Source: Deltaproteobacteria bacterium | GTDB lineage: Bacteria; Myxococcota_A; Polyangia; Polyangiales; Houyiibacteriaceae | DNA: 64,000 nucleotides | Reading direction: 5' to 3' | NCBI GenBank assembly: GCA_017644045.1 | Contig: JAEPMI010000012.1 | Coordinates: forward strand, 255,666 to 319,665 | Shown here: positions 35,628 through 47,112 of the stretch, one piece after another | Layout of the letters: the number at the start of each line of letters is the position of its first letter | Numbering within the stretch: position 1 is the stretch's first letter | Program-made: the position numbers and the translations under genes | The notes under the pieces: model-generated | The model's input: the letters and a program-made list of their open reading frames with translations, nothing else | Told to the model about the DNA's origin: nothing | The model's database searches: none

Positions 35628-36095
35628 TCATTCCCAGCTGACGTCGACGATCTCGTACTCGCGGAGGCCGCCCGGGGTCTTGACCTTGACCTCGTCGCCG
35701 ACCTCGCGACCGATGAGCGCCTTCGCGACCGGTGAGGTGACGCTGATCGTGCCGTTGTTCACGTCGGCCTCTTCCTGACCGACGATCCGGTACTTCACGA
35801 CCTCGCCTTCGAAGGACTCCAGCTCCACGTAGGCGCCGAACTTCACCCGCTCGCCCGAGAGCTTGCTGGTGTCGATGACCTCGGCCCGCGCGAGCTTGTC
35901 CTCGATCTCCGAGATGCGCGCGTGGACGAGCCCCTGCTTCTCCTTGGCCGCGTGGTACTCGGCGTTCTCCTTGAGGTCGCCATGCTCCCGCGCGACGCCG
36001 ATCTCCTGAGAGATCTTCGGCATCTCGGCCTTCAGCCTGGCGAGCTCGTCCTTGAGGGCCTGGTGCCCTTCCGGCGTCATCGGTACCCGATCCAT
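35628..36095 (-). CDS. greA: transcript cleavage factor GreA
   Basis: 155 residues, normal length. The N-terminal coiled coil with EHGDLKENAEYHAAKEKQG contains the acidic tip that enters the RNA polymerase secondary channel and stimulates transcript cleavage. The C-terminal GREVGDEVKVKTPGG is the FKBP-like domain. Transcribed from its own promoter (36102-36130), which overlaps the terminator of the gene upstream. Confidence 0.97.
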   Translation of the reverse strand: MDRVPMTPEGHQALKDELARLKAEMPKISQEIGVAREHGDLKENAEYHAAKEKQGLVHARISEIEDKLARAEVIDTSKLSGERVKFGAYVELESFEGEVVKYRIVGQEEADVNNGTISVTSPVAKALIGREVGDEVKVKTPGGLREYEIVDVSWE

Positions 36096-36101
36096 CCCAC
36101 G

Positions 36102-36130
36102 GGCTTAGAGAATCCGTCGCCCGGGAGCAA
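36102..36130 (-). promoter_or_regulatory. greA promoter, leaderless geometry
   Basis: Minus strand: TTGCTC, 17-nt spacer, TAAGCC, then 6 nt to the ATG at 36095. The -35 lies within the terminator hairpin at 36117-36141. Confidence 0.55.
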
Positions 36131-36141
36131 GTCCCGGGCGA
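36117..36141 (-). terminator. hairpin terminator of the carB operon
   Basis: TCGCCCGGGA-GCAAG-TCCCGGGCGA, a perfect 10-bp stem, starts 7 nt past the stop of the DUF1295 gene. No good T-tract follows. Confidence 0.6.
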
Positions 36142-36148
36142 ACGCGAG

Positions 36149-37060
36149 TCAGCGCGGGGGTCGGGGGAGTAGCACCCCGCGGGCCGCCAGCTCCTCGTAC
36201 TCCGGCCGCCGGGCGCGGTGGCGCCCCTCGATCATCGGGAGGCTCACGAAGACGAACATCACGGTGATCGCGAGCGCGCCGCTCGCCCGCCACCACTCCG
36301 CGCCGACGGCGACGGCGAAGAGCGCGAGGCCCCACCAGAACCCCATCTCGCCGAGGTAGTTCGGGTGCCGCGACCAGGCCCAGAGGCCGGTGTTGAGCAC
36401 GGGGCTCGCCTCCCCGCGGGCCTTGCGGAGCCGGTACTCGTGGAGCTGCCGGTCGGCGACCTGTTCGGTGAGAATGGCGGCCGCGGCGACCAGCGCGGCG
36501 ACGACGTCCACGACGCCGAAGGGCGCCGTGCTCGAGGCGACCGCGTGCACCGGGAGCATGCCGAGAAAGACCTGCACCGTGGGGAAGAGGTGAATGCCCA
36601 GCAGGTTCACCGCCGGGTAGAAGACGCCGGTCTTCGCCCGCAGGTCGCGGTAGCGGAAGTCCTCGTGGTGGAGCCCGGGCCAGCCGCGCGCCCAGCTGTA
36701 GGTGAGGCGCCACCCCCACCAGCCGACGAGCGCGGCCACGACCGCGAGCCGCGCCGGGTTCGCGACGGAGAGCTGCGGCACGAACCAGTAGAAGACCAGC
36801 GCGATCGGCGCGACGGACCAGTAGGCGTCGTAGGTGCTGGCGTTCTTCAGGACGAGGCTGAAGCCGAAGACGATGACCGTCGCGGCGAGGTCGAGCGCGA
36901 ACCCGAGCGCGAGCGCCGGGTCGAGCCCCCACGACCCGGCGAGCGCCGCCACCGGCGCGGTGAACGCGTCCAGGTGCGCCAGCCCGACCACCGCGCCGAG
37001 CGTGGCGAGATAGGCCGCGGCGACGACGGCGAGGTCACGCCCCTTCGTCGGCGCGCTCAC
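36149..37060 (-). CDS. DUF1295 steroid-5-alpha-reductase-like membrane protein
   Basis: 303 residues with multiple membrane helices. The C-terminal half matches the DUF1295/isoprenylcysteine methyltransferase-like superfamily: GLWAWSRHPNYLGEMGFWWG with the conserved RHPNY cofactor motif, and terminal RRPEYEELAAR. Also typical are WGWRLTYSW and HEDFRYRDLR. These enzymes reduce or methylate lipidic substrates; the substrate here is unknown. The GTG start follows directly on the carB stop codon, so it is transcribed with carB despite the unrelated function. Confidence 0.82.
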   Translation of the reverse strand: MSAPTKGRDLAVVAAAYLATLGAVVGLAHLDAFTAPVAALAGSWGLDPALALGFALDLAATVIVFGFSLVLKNASTYDAYWSVAPIALVFYWFVPQLSVANPARLAVVAALVGWWGWRLTYSWARGWPGLHHEDFRYRDLRAKTGVFYPAVNLLGIHLFPTVQVFLGMLPVHAVASSTAPFGVVDVVAALVAAAAILTEQVADRQLHEYRLRKARGEASPVLNTGLWAWSRHPNYLGEMGFWWGLALFAVAVGAEWWRASGALAITVMFVFVSLPMIEGRHRARRPEYEELAARGVLLPRPPR

Positions 37061-40375
<3,315 letters not shown>

Positions 40376-40553
40376 GTACTGTGTGCGCTTTCGGGCTGTG
40401 GCTCAGCGTGCCGCCGAGCGACACGCACCTATCAGAGCGATTCCGATCGAGCAAGGTCGCTCGCGGAACCCATGACCGAGCCGACGGCGGCGATCGGCCG
40501 GATCCCCCGTCGAGGCTTGGGTGCGGCTCCCGATCGGCGGTTTCGATCGATTC

Positions 40554-41057
40554 TCACCGCAGCGAGTCGAGCGCCCCGACGAGCGATCGCCCATGCTCGG
40601 AGAGGGGTTCGAACGAGACTTCTCGCTCGCTCTCGCCCGTCGCGTGAAGCCGAATCACCAGGTCGGGCGAGCCCAGCGCGTCGCTCAGGGCGAGGCCCCA
40701 TTCGATGGCCGCCACCCAGGGGGTGACCCCCAGCCGCTCGGCGATGTCGAGGTAGAGGAGCTCGTCGGGGTCACCGAGCCGATAGAGGTCGGCGTGGAGC
40801 AGGGGCAACCGGGTCTCGGGGTACTCGTGGACCAGGGCGAAGGTCGGGCTCGTGACCGGGATCGACTCGTCGAGACCGAGCGCCCGGGCGAGCGCGCGGA
40901 CGAAGAAGGTCTTCCCCGCGCCCAGGTCCCCCTCCAGGAGGATCACCTCGCCCCCCACCAGTCGGTCGGCGAGGGCTTGGGCGACGGCGACGGTGGCCGC
41001 TTCATCGGGGCAGTGCAGCGACTCGGGCACGGTGTGCTCTACCCCATGAGCTACCAT
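40554..41057 (-). CDS. tsaE: tRNA threonylcarbamoyladenosine biosynthesis ATPase TsaE
   Basis: 167 residues. P-loop GDLGAGKT (43-50) after VGGEVILLE, the switch TSPTFALVHEY, and HADLYRLGDPDELLYLD, IEWG are all diagnostic of TsaE, which works with TsaB and TsaD to make t6A37 in tRNAs reading ANN codons. The ATG at 41057 gives the usual short N-terminus. It is divergent from the M1 peptidase gene, with only 7 nt between the two start codons. Confidence 0.94.
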   Translation of the reverse strand: MVAHGVEHTVPESLHCPDEAATVAVAQALADRLVGGEVILLEGDLGAGKTFFVRALARALGLDESIPVTSPTFALVHEYPETRLPLLHADLYRLGDPDELLYLDIAERLGVTPWVAAIEWGLALSDALGSPDLVIRLHATGESEREVSFEPLSEHGRSLVGALDSLR

Positions 41058-41064
41058 CGCGCCC

Positions 41065-42897
41065 GTGCTGCCTCGCCGGCCACTCTCCCGTTTCGCGGCG
41101 GCCCTCGCGCTCGCGCTCCTCGGCCCCGCCACCGCCGCCGCGGATCTGCCCGACGACGCGCCACCGCACCACTACGAGGTGATCGCCACCCTCGACCCCG
41201 AGGCCCACACCATCGTCGGCAGCGTGACGATTCGTTTCACGAACACGTCGCGCGTGCCGCTCACCGAGCTCCGATTCCACCTCTACATGAACGCCTTCGA
41301 GAGCGAGGAGACGGTCTTCATGAAGGAGAGCCGGAGCTCGCTTCGGGGCGTCCGGGCCCGCGGCGAAGGCTCCATCGAGCTCGAGACCTTGCGCGTGGAG
41401 GGCGTGGACCGACTCGGGCGGGCCGACGACGAGCTCGTCGAGAACGACCACACCCAGCTCAGCGTGCCGCTCACGACGGCGGTCGAACCGGGTGCGCAGA
41501 TCGCGATCGACGCGACCTTCACCACGCACCTGCCACCGCTCTTCGCCCGGGCCGGCTACAGCCGGGACTTCCACGTCGGCGCTCAGTTCTTCCCGAAGCT
41601 GGCGAAGCTCGAGGACGACGGCACGTGGGCGAGCTTCCCCTATCACGGCAACGGCGAATTCTACTCGGACTTCGCGCGCTACGAGCTGGTGGTCGACGTC
41701 CCGGAGGGTTGGGTCGTCGGCGCGACCGGCGCCCGGACCTCGGACCGCTCCGAGGGGAGCCGGCGCGTGATGCGCTTCGAGCAGGCGTGGGTCCACGACA
41801 CCGTCTTCGTGGCGGCGCCGTGGCTCGAGGAGCTGCTGGGCCGCGAAGGCGACGTCGCCATCCGCGTGCTCCACCCGCCGGGGTACGGGAGCGCAGCGGA
41901 ACGCCACCTCGAGGTCACGCGCGCCGGGCTCCGCCACTTCGGCGAGGTGCTCGGCGAGTACCCCTACGCGCAGCTCACGGTCATCGTCCCGCCCCGCGGC
42001 GCCGAGGGCGGCGCTGGCATGGAGTACCCCACCCTCTTTCTCACCGCCGGTCCTTGGCTCGCCATGCCGCGGCTCCCCTTCATCGCCCAGGACGAGGTCA
42101 CCGCGCACGAGCTCGGCCATCAGTGGTTCCAGGGGATCGTGGCGACCAACGAGGTCGCTCACCCGATGCTCGACGAGGGGCTCACCGAATGGATCACCGG
42201 CGACCTCCTCCACGAGCTCCACGGACGGGACCGCTCGGGCGTGGACCTACCCTTCCTGCGCCTCGATGGCTTCGCGATCCGCCGCGCCTGGTCGCTCGGC
42301 GACGACGAGCCGGCCAGCCCGCCGGCGACGGCCGTCGGCGACTTCCGCTCGTCGATGGACTACGGGCGCTCGGTCTACGCGCGGACCTCGACGGTGCTCG
42401 AGACCGTGGCTCGGAGCTGGGGTCGGGAGAAGCTCCGGCGCACCCTCGGCGACTACGCGCGCCGGCATCGGTTCGGCCACCCGGAGCCCGCGGACCTCTA
42501 CGCCAGCTTCGACCGCAGCTACGGCCCGTGGATGAGCGCTCGGGTCCTTCGCCCCGCGCTCGAAGACGGCGAGCTGGCAGCGTTCCGGGTCATGCGCTTC
42601 GAACCGGGAGACGAGGGCGCCCGGGTCACGGTCCAGCGCGCGGGCTCGCTGCCGATCCCGACGCAGCTCCGCGTCGTGCGGGGTGACGGTTCGGTGGAGT
42701 GGATCCCGCTCTCCGGTCGGCCTCGCTTCGACGGGACCATCGAGGGCGACGTCCGGAGCGTGCGGGTCGATGCGGCGCGCAACGCGCTGCTCGACCGGAG
42801 CCGGCTGGACGATGGCGCTGGCGACCGACCGAGCACCGGCCTCCTCGCGCGGGCGCTGCATTTCGCCCAATCGCTCCTGGGGGTGTTCGGGCCATGA
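41065..42897 (+). CDS. secreted M1-family metallopeptidase
   Basis: 610 residues. Signal peptide MLPRRPLSRFAAALALALLG with cleavage after TAAA. N-terminal beta-rich domain with HHYEVIATLDPEAHTIVGSV as in M1 aminopeptidases; catalytic part with substrate motif GGAGMEYPTL and zinc site H348ELGH352-x18-E371. It lacks the canonical GxMEN exopeptidase motif (GAGMEYP instead), common in distant bacterial M1 members. Exported, probably active in the periplasm or outside. GTG start. TACCAT 7 nt upstream. The next gene starts within its stop (ATGA). Confidence 0.9.
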   Translation: MLPRRPLSRFAAALALALLGPATAAADLPDDAPPHHYEVIATLDPEAHTIVGSVTIRFTNTSRVPLTELRFHLYMNAFESEETVFMKESRSSLRGVRARGEGSIELETLRVEGVDRLGRADDELVENDHTQLSVPLTTAVEPGAQIAIDATFTTHLPPLFARAGYSRDFHVGAQFFPKLAKLEDDGTWASFPYHGNGEFYSDFARYELVVDVPEGWVVGATGARTSDRSEGSRRVMRFEQAWVHDTVFVAAPWLEELLGREGDVAIRVLHPPGYGSAAERHLEVTRAGLRHFGEVLGEYPYAQLTVIVPPRGAEGGAGMEYPTLFLTAGPWLAMPRLPFIAQDEVTAHELGHQWFQGIVATNEVAHPMLDEGLTEWITGDLLHELHGRDRSGVDLPFLRLDGFAIRRAWSLGDDEPASPPATAVGDFRSSMDYGRSVYARTSTVLETVARSWGREKLRRTLGDYARRHRFGHPEPADLYASFDRSYGPWMSARVLRPALEDGELAAFRVMRFEPGDEGARVTVQRAGSLPIPTQLRVVRGDGSVEWIPLSGRPRFDGTIEGDVRSVRVDAARNALLDRSRLDDGAGDRPSTGLLARALHFAQSLLGVFGP

Positions 42898-43784
42898 GCG
42901 CGACCGACCCGTCCCCCTCCAGCGGCACGCTCAGCCTGCGACCGAGCTTCTGGCCGAGGCCCCCGGCGAGCGATCCGGAGATGGAGAAGTCGTATCGCCG
43001 CTCGGCATGGAAGGACGCCTGGGACGCGCGAGCCGCGACCTTCGTCGTCCACCTGATCACCCTGGCCCTCGCCGCGTGGCCCGCTGCGGTCTGGCGCTCC
43101 ACGATGGCCGCGGCCGCCGGCCCGGCCCCGCTCGAGCAGGACGTGCTCCTCGACATCGTGCGGGAGGGAGAGTCGCTGGGCCTCGGGGGCGCCCTGCTGG
43201 CCTTCGTCTTCGCGTCGGTGCTCGCGATGCTCCTCTCGGTCCCCGTTCAGCTCGCGTGGATCGCGGCGCTCGCGGGGCGGGATCGTCGCCAATGCCTCGA
43301 GCTCGCGCTCCGCCGATGGCCGCGAGCCATCGCGGTGACGCTCCTCATCGGGGTCATCGCCGCGCTCGTGCTCGCGCTCGCCTGTCTGCCTGCCTACTTC
43401 CTGCACACCAGCTACACCGGGGAGCCGAACGCGCGGACCCACGATCTGCTCGTGCTGGCTGGGCTCGTCGTCCCCCTGCTGGTGGTCATGACCGCCTGCG
43501 CGTGGCTCGACCTCGCTCGCGCGGCCTGCATTCGGCAGTCGGTCGGCGAGAGCCTCAAGCGGGGTTGGTGGGCCCTCAAAGGCTCGAGCGGCACCTACAC
43601 GTGGGTGACGGTGGCACGGGTAGGCCTGGGTTTGCCCCTGCTCATGCTCCCGCTGCCGCCGATCGCGCTCCTGATCGTCCTGCAATCGTCGGCGCTTCTG
43701 GCCACGTTCCTCCGCTCGCGGTGGCTGGCGGAGGCCTGGCGACACGTCGCTGCGAGGGTGTCCGAAATTCCCTCAGACTCGTGA
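42894..43784 (+). CDS. integral membrane protein, unknown family
   Basis: 296 residues with five to six hydrophobic helices (for example FVVHLITLALAAWPAAVW; LLAFVFASVLAMLLSVPV; AIAVTLLIGVIAALVLALAC; LVLAGLVVPLLVVMTACAW) and a short cytosolic N-terminus. Not recognised with certainty; the arrangement of helices with an ARAACIRQSVGESLKRGWWALKG loop recalls DUF975/YciC-type membrane proteins. Translationally coupled to the M1 peptidase by a 4-nt overlap, so probably functionally related. Confidence 0.68.
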   Translation: MSATDPSPSSGTLSLRPSFWPRPPASDPEMEKSYRRSAWKDAWDARAATFVVHLITLALAAWPAAVWRSTMAAAAGPAPLEQDVLLDIVREGESLGLGGALLAFVFASVLAMLLSVPVQLAWIAALAGRDRRQCLELALRRWPRAIAVTLLIGVIAALVLALACLPAYFLHTSYTGEPNARTHDLLVLAGLVVPLLVVMTACAWLDLARAACIRQSVGESLKRGWWALKGSSGTYTWVTVARVGLGLPLLMLPLPPIALLIVLQSSALLATFLRSRWLAEAWRHVAARVSEIPSDS

Positions 43785-43887
43785 GCAGCCTCACTGTTCG
43801 CATTGGTGACAGGCCCGAAACGAGGGACAACGCGGCCGGGTTGCCCGCACCGACGGGCGCAAGGGTAGGAAAGAAACAGGCGGTACG

Positions 43888-44433
43888 ATGAACAAGCTTA
43901 CGATCTCTTCGATGATTTTCGCGTTGGCCCTCGGCGGTTGCGGTGACGACGACCGACCCGGCGACATCACCATCCCGGACAGCGGCCCCGGCGCGGACAT
44001 GGGCGGCGGCGGTACCGACATGGGCCCGGTGTCCACCGACATGGGTCCGACCGGTGAGTGCGCGGCCTCCGTCATGGCCCTCCCCGCCGACTTCACCCCG
44101 CGCTGCTCGATGGAGACCGCCACCTGCGCCGAGGGTGCGACCACCAACGACGAGTTCTTCGCCTGCCTCGACGCCGACACGACCGCTCCGTACATGGACA
44201 TGGCCGGCCTCGACTGCAGTTTCTGCCTCAACTACCAGAGCATCCAGTGCGCCGACGCCAATGGCTGCCACGGTGAGTGGGCCGCGTTCAACTGCTGCGC
44301 GGAGGCCAACGGTTGCGAGGACAACGCGTGCGTTCAGGCGAACTGCGGTCCCGAGATCACCGCGTTCCAGAACTGCGAGCCGTCGATCGACTGCAACGCG
44401 CAGATCTTCTCCTGCTTCCCCTCCGGCGGCTGA
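43888..44433 (+). CDS. Cys-rich lipoprotein with Gly/Asp/Met linker
   Basis: 181 residues. Lipobox ALGGC followed by GDDDRPG. A low-complexity linker with repeated (T)DMGP-type units (about 35-55) leads to a compact domain with about sixteen cysteines, often as CxxC or CC pairs (SFCLNYQSIQC; FNCCAEANGCEDNAC). It is probably a disulfide-rich outer-surface protein. AGGCGG lies 5-10 nt before the ATG. A strong hairpin terminator follows. Confidence 0.77.
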   Translation: MNKLTISSMIFALALGGCGDDDRPGDITIPDSGPGADMGGGGTDMGPVSTDMGPTGECAASVMALPADFTPRCSMETATCAEGATTNDEFFACLDADTTAPYMDMAGLDCSFCLNYQSIQCADANGCHGEWAAFNCCAEANGCEDNACVQANCGPEITAFQNCEPSIDCNAQIFSCFPSGG

Positions 44434-44454
44434 GCCCACTCGGCTCCCCGAGCG

Positions 44455-44485
44455 ACGGGCGCGCACTTCGGTGCGTGCCCGTTCT
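44455..44485 (+). terminator. UUCG-capped hairpin terminator
   Basis: ACGGGCGCGCAC-TTCG-GTGCGTGCCCGT: a 12-bp stem with one G-U pair and a stable tetraloop, 21 nt after the lipoprotein stop, followed by TCTCAATT. Confidence 0.72.
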
Positions 44486-44538
44486 CAATTGGGGTCGACC
44501 CGTTGCGCGGCGGCCCGGCTCTCCCCATACCCAGCGCC

Positions 44539-45228
44539 ATGCGCCACGTGGTGGTCGGAGACGTGCACGGCTGCCGAGCCGAGCTCGAAGCGCTGCTCGA
44601 CGAGCTCGACTTCGACCCCGCCACGGACGTGCTGGTACCCGTCGGCGATCTGGTCGCGAAGGGCCCGGACGCTCGCGGCGTGGTGCGGCTCTGTCGTGAG
44701 CTCGGCGCGCTGGCCGTCCGCGGCAACCACGACGAGCACTGCCTGCAGTGGCTTCGAGCCCGTGAGAGCGGCGAGCCACTGCCCGAGCTCCGTCCAACTC
44801 ACCAGCGGGTGGTCGACGCTCTCGACGAAGAGGACTGGGCCTACCTCCGCGCGCAGCCGCTGCACCGACGCTTCGAGGGTCTGCGGGACGGCAGGGACGA
44901 CGTGCTGGTGGTCCACGCCGGGCTGGTCCCCTTCCTGCCGCTGGACGAGCAGAAGCCCAAGTGGCTGATGAACCTGCGCTCGATCGCCGCGAGCGGCGAG
45001 CCCTCCAAGCGCGCGCACGACGGGGTGCCCTGGGCGTCGCGCTGGCCGGGGCCCGAGCTCGTGGTGTTCGGGCACGACGCGATCCGCGGCCTGCAGAAAC
45101 ACCCCAACGCCCTGGGCCTGGACACCGGCTGCTGCTACGGCGGTCACCTGACGGCGGCGGTGTTCGCCGACGGTGGCCACGAGTTGGTCCGTGTCCCGGC
45201 CGCCCGCCAGTATGCTCCCATCGAGTGA
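44539..45228 (+). CDS. calcineurin-like phosphoesterase, ApaH/PrpE type
   Basis: 229 residues. The metallophosphoesterase motifs appear in order: GDVHGCRAEL (8-17), VGDLVAKGPD, RGNHDEHCL, VVHAGLVP and VFGHDA. This is the PPP-like group that includes diadenosine tetraphosphatase ApaH and PrpE; a true substrate cannot be deduced. Cytosolic. The Rieske gene begins inside its last codons or just after it. Confidence 0.87.
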   Translation: MRHVVVGDVHGCRAELEALLDELDFDPATDVLVPVGDLVAKGPDARGVVRLCRELGALAVRGNHDEHCLQWLRARESGEPLPELRPTHQRVVDALDEEDWAYLRAQPLHRRFEGLRDGRDDVLVVHAGLVPFLPLDEQKPKWLMNLRSIAASGEPSKRAHDGVPWASRWPGPELVVFGHDAIRGLQKHPNALGLDTGCCYGGHLTAAVFADGGHELVRVPAARQYAPIE

Positions 45229-45592
45229 CCCCGTGAGTGACGTGAAGACCATCGAGCCGAAGGCCGGGGACGCGATCCTCGTCTACCTGAACCCCGACGA
45301 ACGCGGCCGACCCCGAGAGGCGGTGGTGGTCGTCGCCGACGACGGGAAGCCGCGCGTGTACCTCAACGAGTGCAAGCACATCCCCATCCCGCTCGATGCG
45401 GGGACCGCACAGCTCCTCGACGACGAGACCGGGATGCTCTTCTGCGGTACGCACGGCGCGCTCTACCGACTCGAGGACGGCTACTGCACGGCCGGCCCTT
45501 GCATGGGCGAGACGCTCGACCCCCTCCCCTTCGAGGTGGACGAGAACGGGAACGTGCTGCTCTCCCCCGACGCCGAGCCGGCCGCGACCTGA
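45212..45592 (+). CDS. Rieske [2Fe-2S] ferredoxin-like protein
   Basis: 126 residues from ATG 45212 (119 from the alternative GTG at 45233, which avoids overlap with the phosphoesterase). Cluster ligands C54-x-H56 (ECKHIP) and C78-x2-H81 (FCGTHGALY) have Rieske spacing. The segment around YCTAGPCMGETLDPLPFEV closes the fold. Similar small Rieske proteins act as electron donors for oxygenases. No oxygenase is adjacent. Confidence 0.86.
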   Translation: MLPSSDPVSDVKTIEPKAGDAILVYLNPDERGRPREAVVVVADDGKPRVYLNECKHIPIPLDAGTAQLLDDETGMLFCGTHGALYRLEDGYCTAGPCMGETLDPLPFEVDENGNVLLSPDAEPAAT

Positions 45593-45596
45593 TCCG

Positions 45597-45714
45597 GAGG
45601 ACGTAGCGCGAAGCGCGAGGACGCACCGAGCGGCTCGCCGCGAGACCTTTAGGTTTTTGGGGGAAAGGAGGAGCGATTCACTCGCGACCTGGGGGGATTT
45701 TCTCAAAATCCCCC
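45597..45714 (+). repeat. dispersed intergenic repeat A, copy 2, ending in a terminator hairpin
   Basis: Second copy of the element at 27724-27842, same orientation and again starting just after the stop of a plus-strand gene and before a convergent minus-strand gene. The terminal hairpin GGGGGATTTT-CTC-AAAATCCCCC fits an intrinsic terminator. Confidence 0.8.
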
Positions 45715-45735
45715 GCCCAAGACGGAGTCTTGGGC
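45715..45735. terminator. 9-bp hairpin between Rieske and map genes
   Basis: GCCCAAGAC-GGA-GTCTTGGGC, perfect stem directly after repeat A. It probably acts as a bidirectional terminator for the convergent genes. Confidence 0.6.
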
Positions 45736-45751
45736 AGGAAGAAGCTGAGCT

Positions 45752-46636
45752 CTACTTCGCCTGGCGGGCTTCGAACGCCGCGGGCGCCGAGAGCGGGCCG
45801 ACGTCGGCCCAGGGCAGATCTTCCGAGTGCTTCACCACCGCCGGGCGGCGCGTGAGCACCTCGGCGCCGGTGCGCGTCACGGCGAGGCTGTGCTCGAACT
45901 GGGCGCTGAGCTTCCGGTCCGCGGTGAGCACCGTCCAGTCGTCGTCCTGGAGCTCGGTCTCGTAGGTCCCGAGGTTGATCATCGGCTCGATGGTGAAGAC
46001 CATGCCTTCCTTCATCCGCCGGTTCTTGAGGCCCTCGAAGAGGCCTGCGCGCTTCTCCGGGAGGTAGTGCGGGATCTGAGGCTCCATGTGGAAGTCCTTG
46101 CCCACGCCGTGGCCGACGTAGTCGCGGACGACCGAGCAGCCCTGCGCTTCCGCGAACTCCTGGATGGCCGCGCCGATGTCCCAGATCCGAGCGCCGTGCT
46201 TCACCTGCTCGATGCCGATCTCCAGAGCGCGGCGGGCGGTCTCCACCACCTTCTTGGCCTCTTCGCTGGGCTCACCGACGTAGAAGGTCACGCTGGTGTC
46301 CCCGTGAAAGCCCTTCCGCTTCTCCTTCGGGAAGTAGGTCGTGACGTCGACGTTGACGATGTCGCCATCCTTCAGCACGTCCGCGCCCGGGATCCCGTGG
46401 CAGATGACGTCGTTGATGCTGGTGCAGACGCTCTTGGGGAAACCCTTGTAATTCAGCGGGGCTGGATACGCGTCGTGCTCCACGCAGAACTGGTGGACCA
46501 GCGTGTTGATCTCTTCGGTCGTGATCCCCGGCCGGATGTGCTCGCCGACCATCACCAGACAGCGAGCCGCCAGCTGGCAGCTCTCCCGCATCCGGTCGAG
46601 CATCTTCGGGGTCATCAGCTCTACGCCCTTGGCCAT
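45752..46636 (-). CDS. map: methionine aminopeptidase, type I
   Basis: 294 residues; removes the initiator methionine from nascent proteins. Metal ligands are visible in order: NVDVTTYFPKEKRKGFHGDTS (two Asp), GHGVGKDFHMEP (His), FTIEPM (Glu) and QFEHSLAVT (Glu). The N-terminal segment with EINTLVHQFCVEHDAYPAP and YKGFPKSVCTSINDVICHGIP is canonical. ATG 46636 chosen; an internal ATG at 46615 is also possible. AAGGGG precedes the start. Confidence 0.96.
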   Translation of the reverse strand: MAKGVELMTPKMLDRMRESCQLAARCLVMVGEHIRPGITTEEINTLVHQFCVEHDAYPAPLNYKGFPKSVCTSINDVICHGIPGADVLKDGDIVNVDVTTYFPKEKRKGFHGDTSVTFYVGEPSEEAKKVVETARRALEIGIEQVKHGARIWDIGAAIQEFAEAQGCSVVRDYVGHGVGKDFHMEPQIPHYLPEKRAGLFEGLKNRRMKEGMVFTIEPMINLGTYETELQDDDWTVLTADRKLSAQFEHSLAVTRTGAEVLTRRPAVVKHSEDLPWADVGPLSAPAAFEARQAK

Positions 46637-46693
46637 CCCCTTCGGTACCGCGCGGGGGGCCCCCGCGCAAGACCGCCAAGGCCTCGAACCCCG

Positions 46694-46722
46694 TTGACGA
46701 CGGCCCGTTCTGCGGCTAACAC
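46694..46722 (+). promoter_or_regulatory. sigma70-like promoter of the small membrane-protein gene
   Basis: TTGACG, 17-nt spacer, TAACAC, 10 nt before the ATG at 46733. The 96-nt gap between the divergent map and this gene also holds a GC palindrome (GCGGGGG/CCCCCGC, near 46652-46666). Confidence 0.5.
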
Positions 46723-46732
46723 CCGTCTCGAA

Positions 46733-46981
46733 ATGGCCGATTCCAAGACCAAGTCCGACGCGGACCGCGTCCCGGATTTCACGAACATCCCGATGACCGA
46801 TGAAGAGCACAAGGCCTTCATGGAGCAGGACGCCAAGTGGAGCGGCCCGAAGCTCATCGTCACCGCGTTCGCGACCCTGGCCTTCGCCTTCCTGATCCTC
46901 GGCCTCTCGGCCTGGCAGAAGATCGGCCCGAGCTTCGGCGACGGCCGCCCGCCCGTCGAAGCCTCCGCCGACGCCCACTAG
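46733..46981 (+). CDS. small single-span membrane protein
   Basis: 82 residues. Charged N-terminus, one membrane helix (LIVTAFATLAFAFLILGLSAW) and a short tail. Function unknown. Its last codons and stop are part of a perfect 20-bp tandem duplication. Confidence 0.65.
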   Translation: MADSKTKSDADRVPDFTNIPMTDEEHKAFMEQDAKWSGPKLIVTAFATLAFAFLILGLSAWQKIGPSFGDGRPPVEASADAH

Positions 46982-47000
46982 CCTCCGCCGACGCCCACTA
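46961..47000 (+). repeat. perfect 20-bp tandem duplication across a stop codon
   Basis: The unit GCCTCCGCCGACGCCCACTA occurs twice without a gap (46961-46980, 46981-47000). The first copy encodes the C-terminal ASADAH and most of the stop; the second lies in the untranslated region. It looks like a recent slippage event. Confidence 0.95.
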
Positions 47001-47040
47001 GACTCACCGCACCACGAAGCGGATATGGCGCGCGAACGCG

Positions 47041-47112
47041 CGCCCGTTTGGGAGGGAGCGAGTCCGAGGCCTAGCCGAGGCGAAGCGGGAGGGTCTTTCG
47101 AAGACCCTCCTA
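47041..47112 (-). repeat. dispersed repeat B, copy 1, overlapping the parB stop
   Basis: Read on the minus strand it starts with the parB stop TAG, then the hairpin AAGACCCTCC/GGAGGGTCTT arms (10-bp stem, 47088-47110), then a tail ending CCCAAACGGGCG. It aligns with 49112-49184 at about three of four positions, and both copies begin with the stop codon of the preceding gene. It serves as the parAB terminator. Confidence 0.75.
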
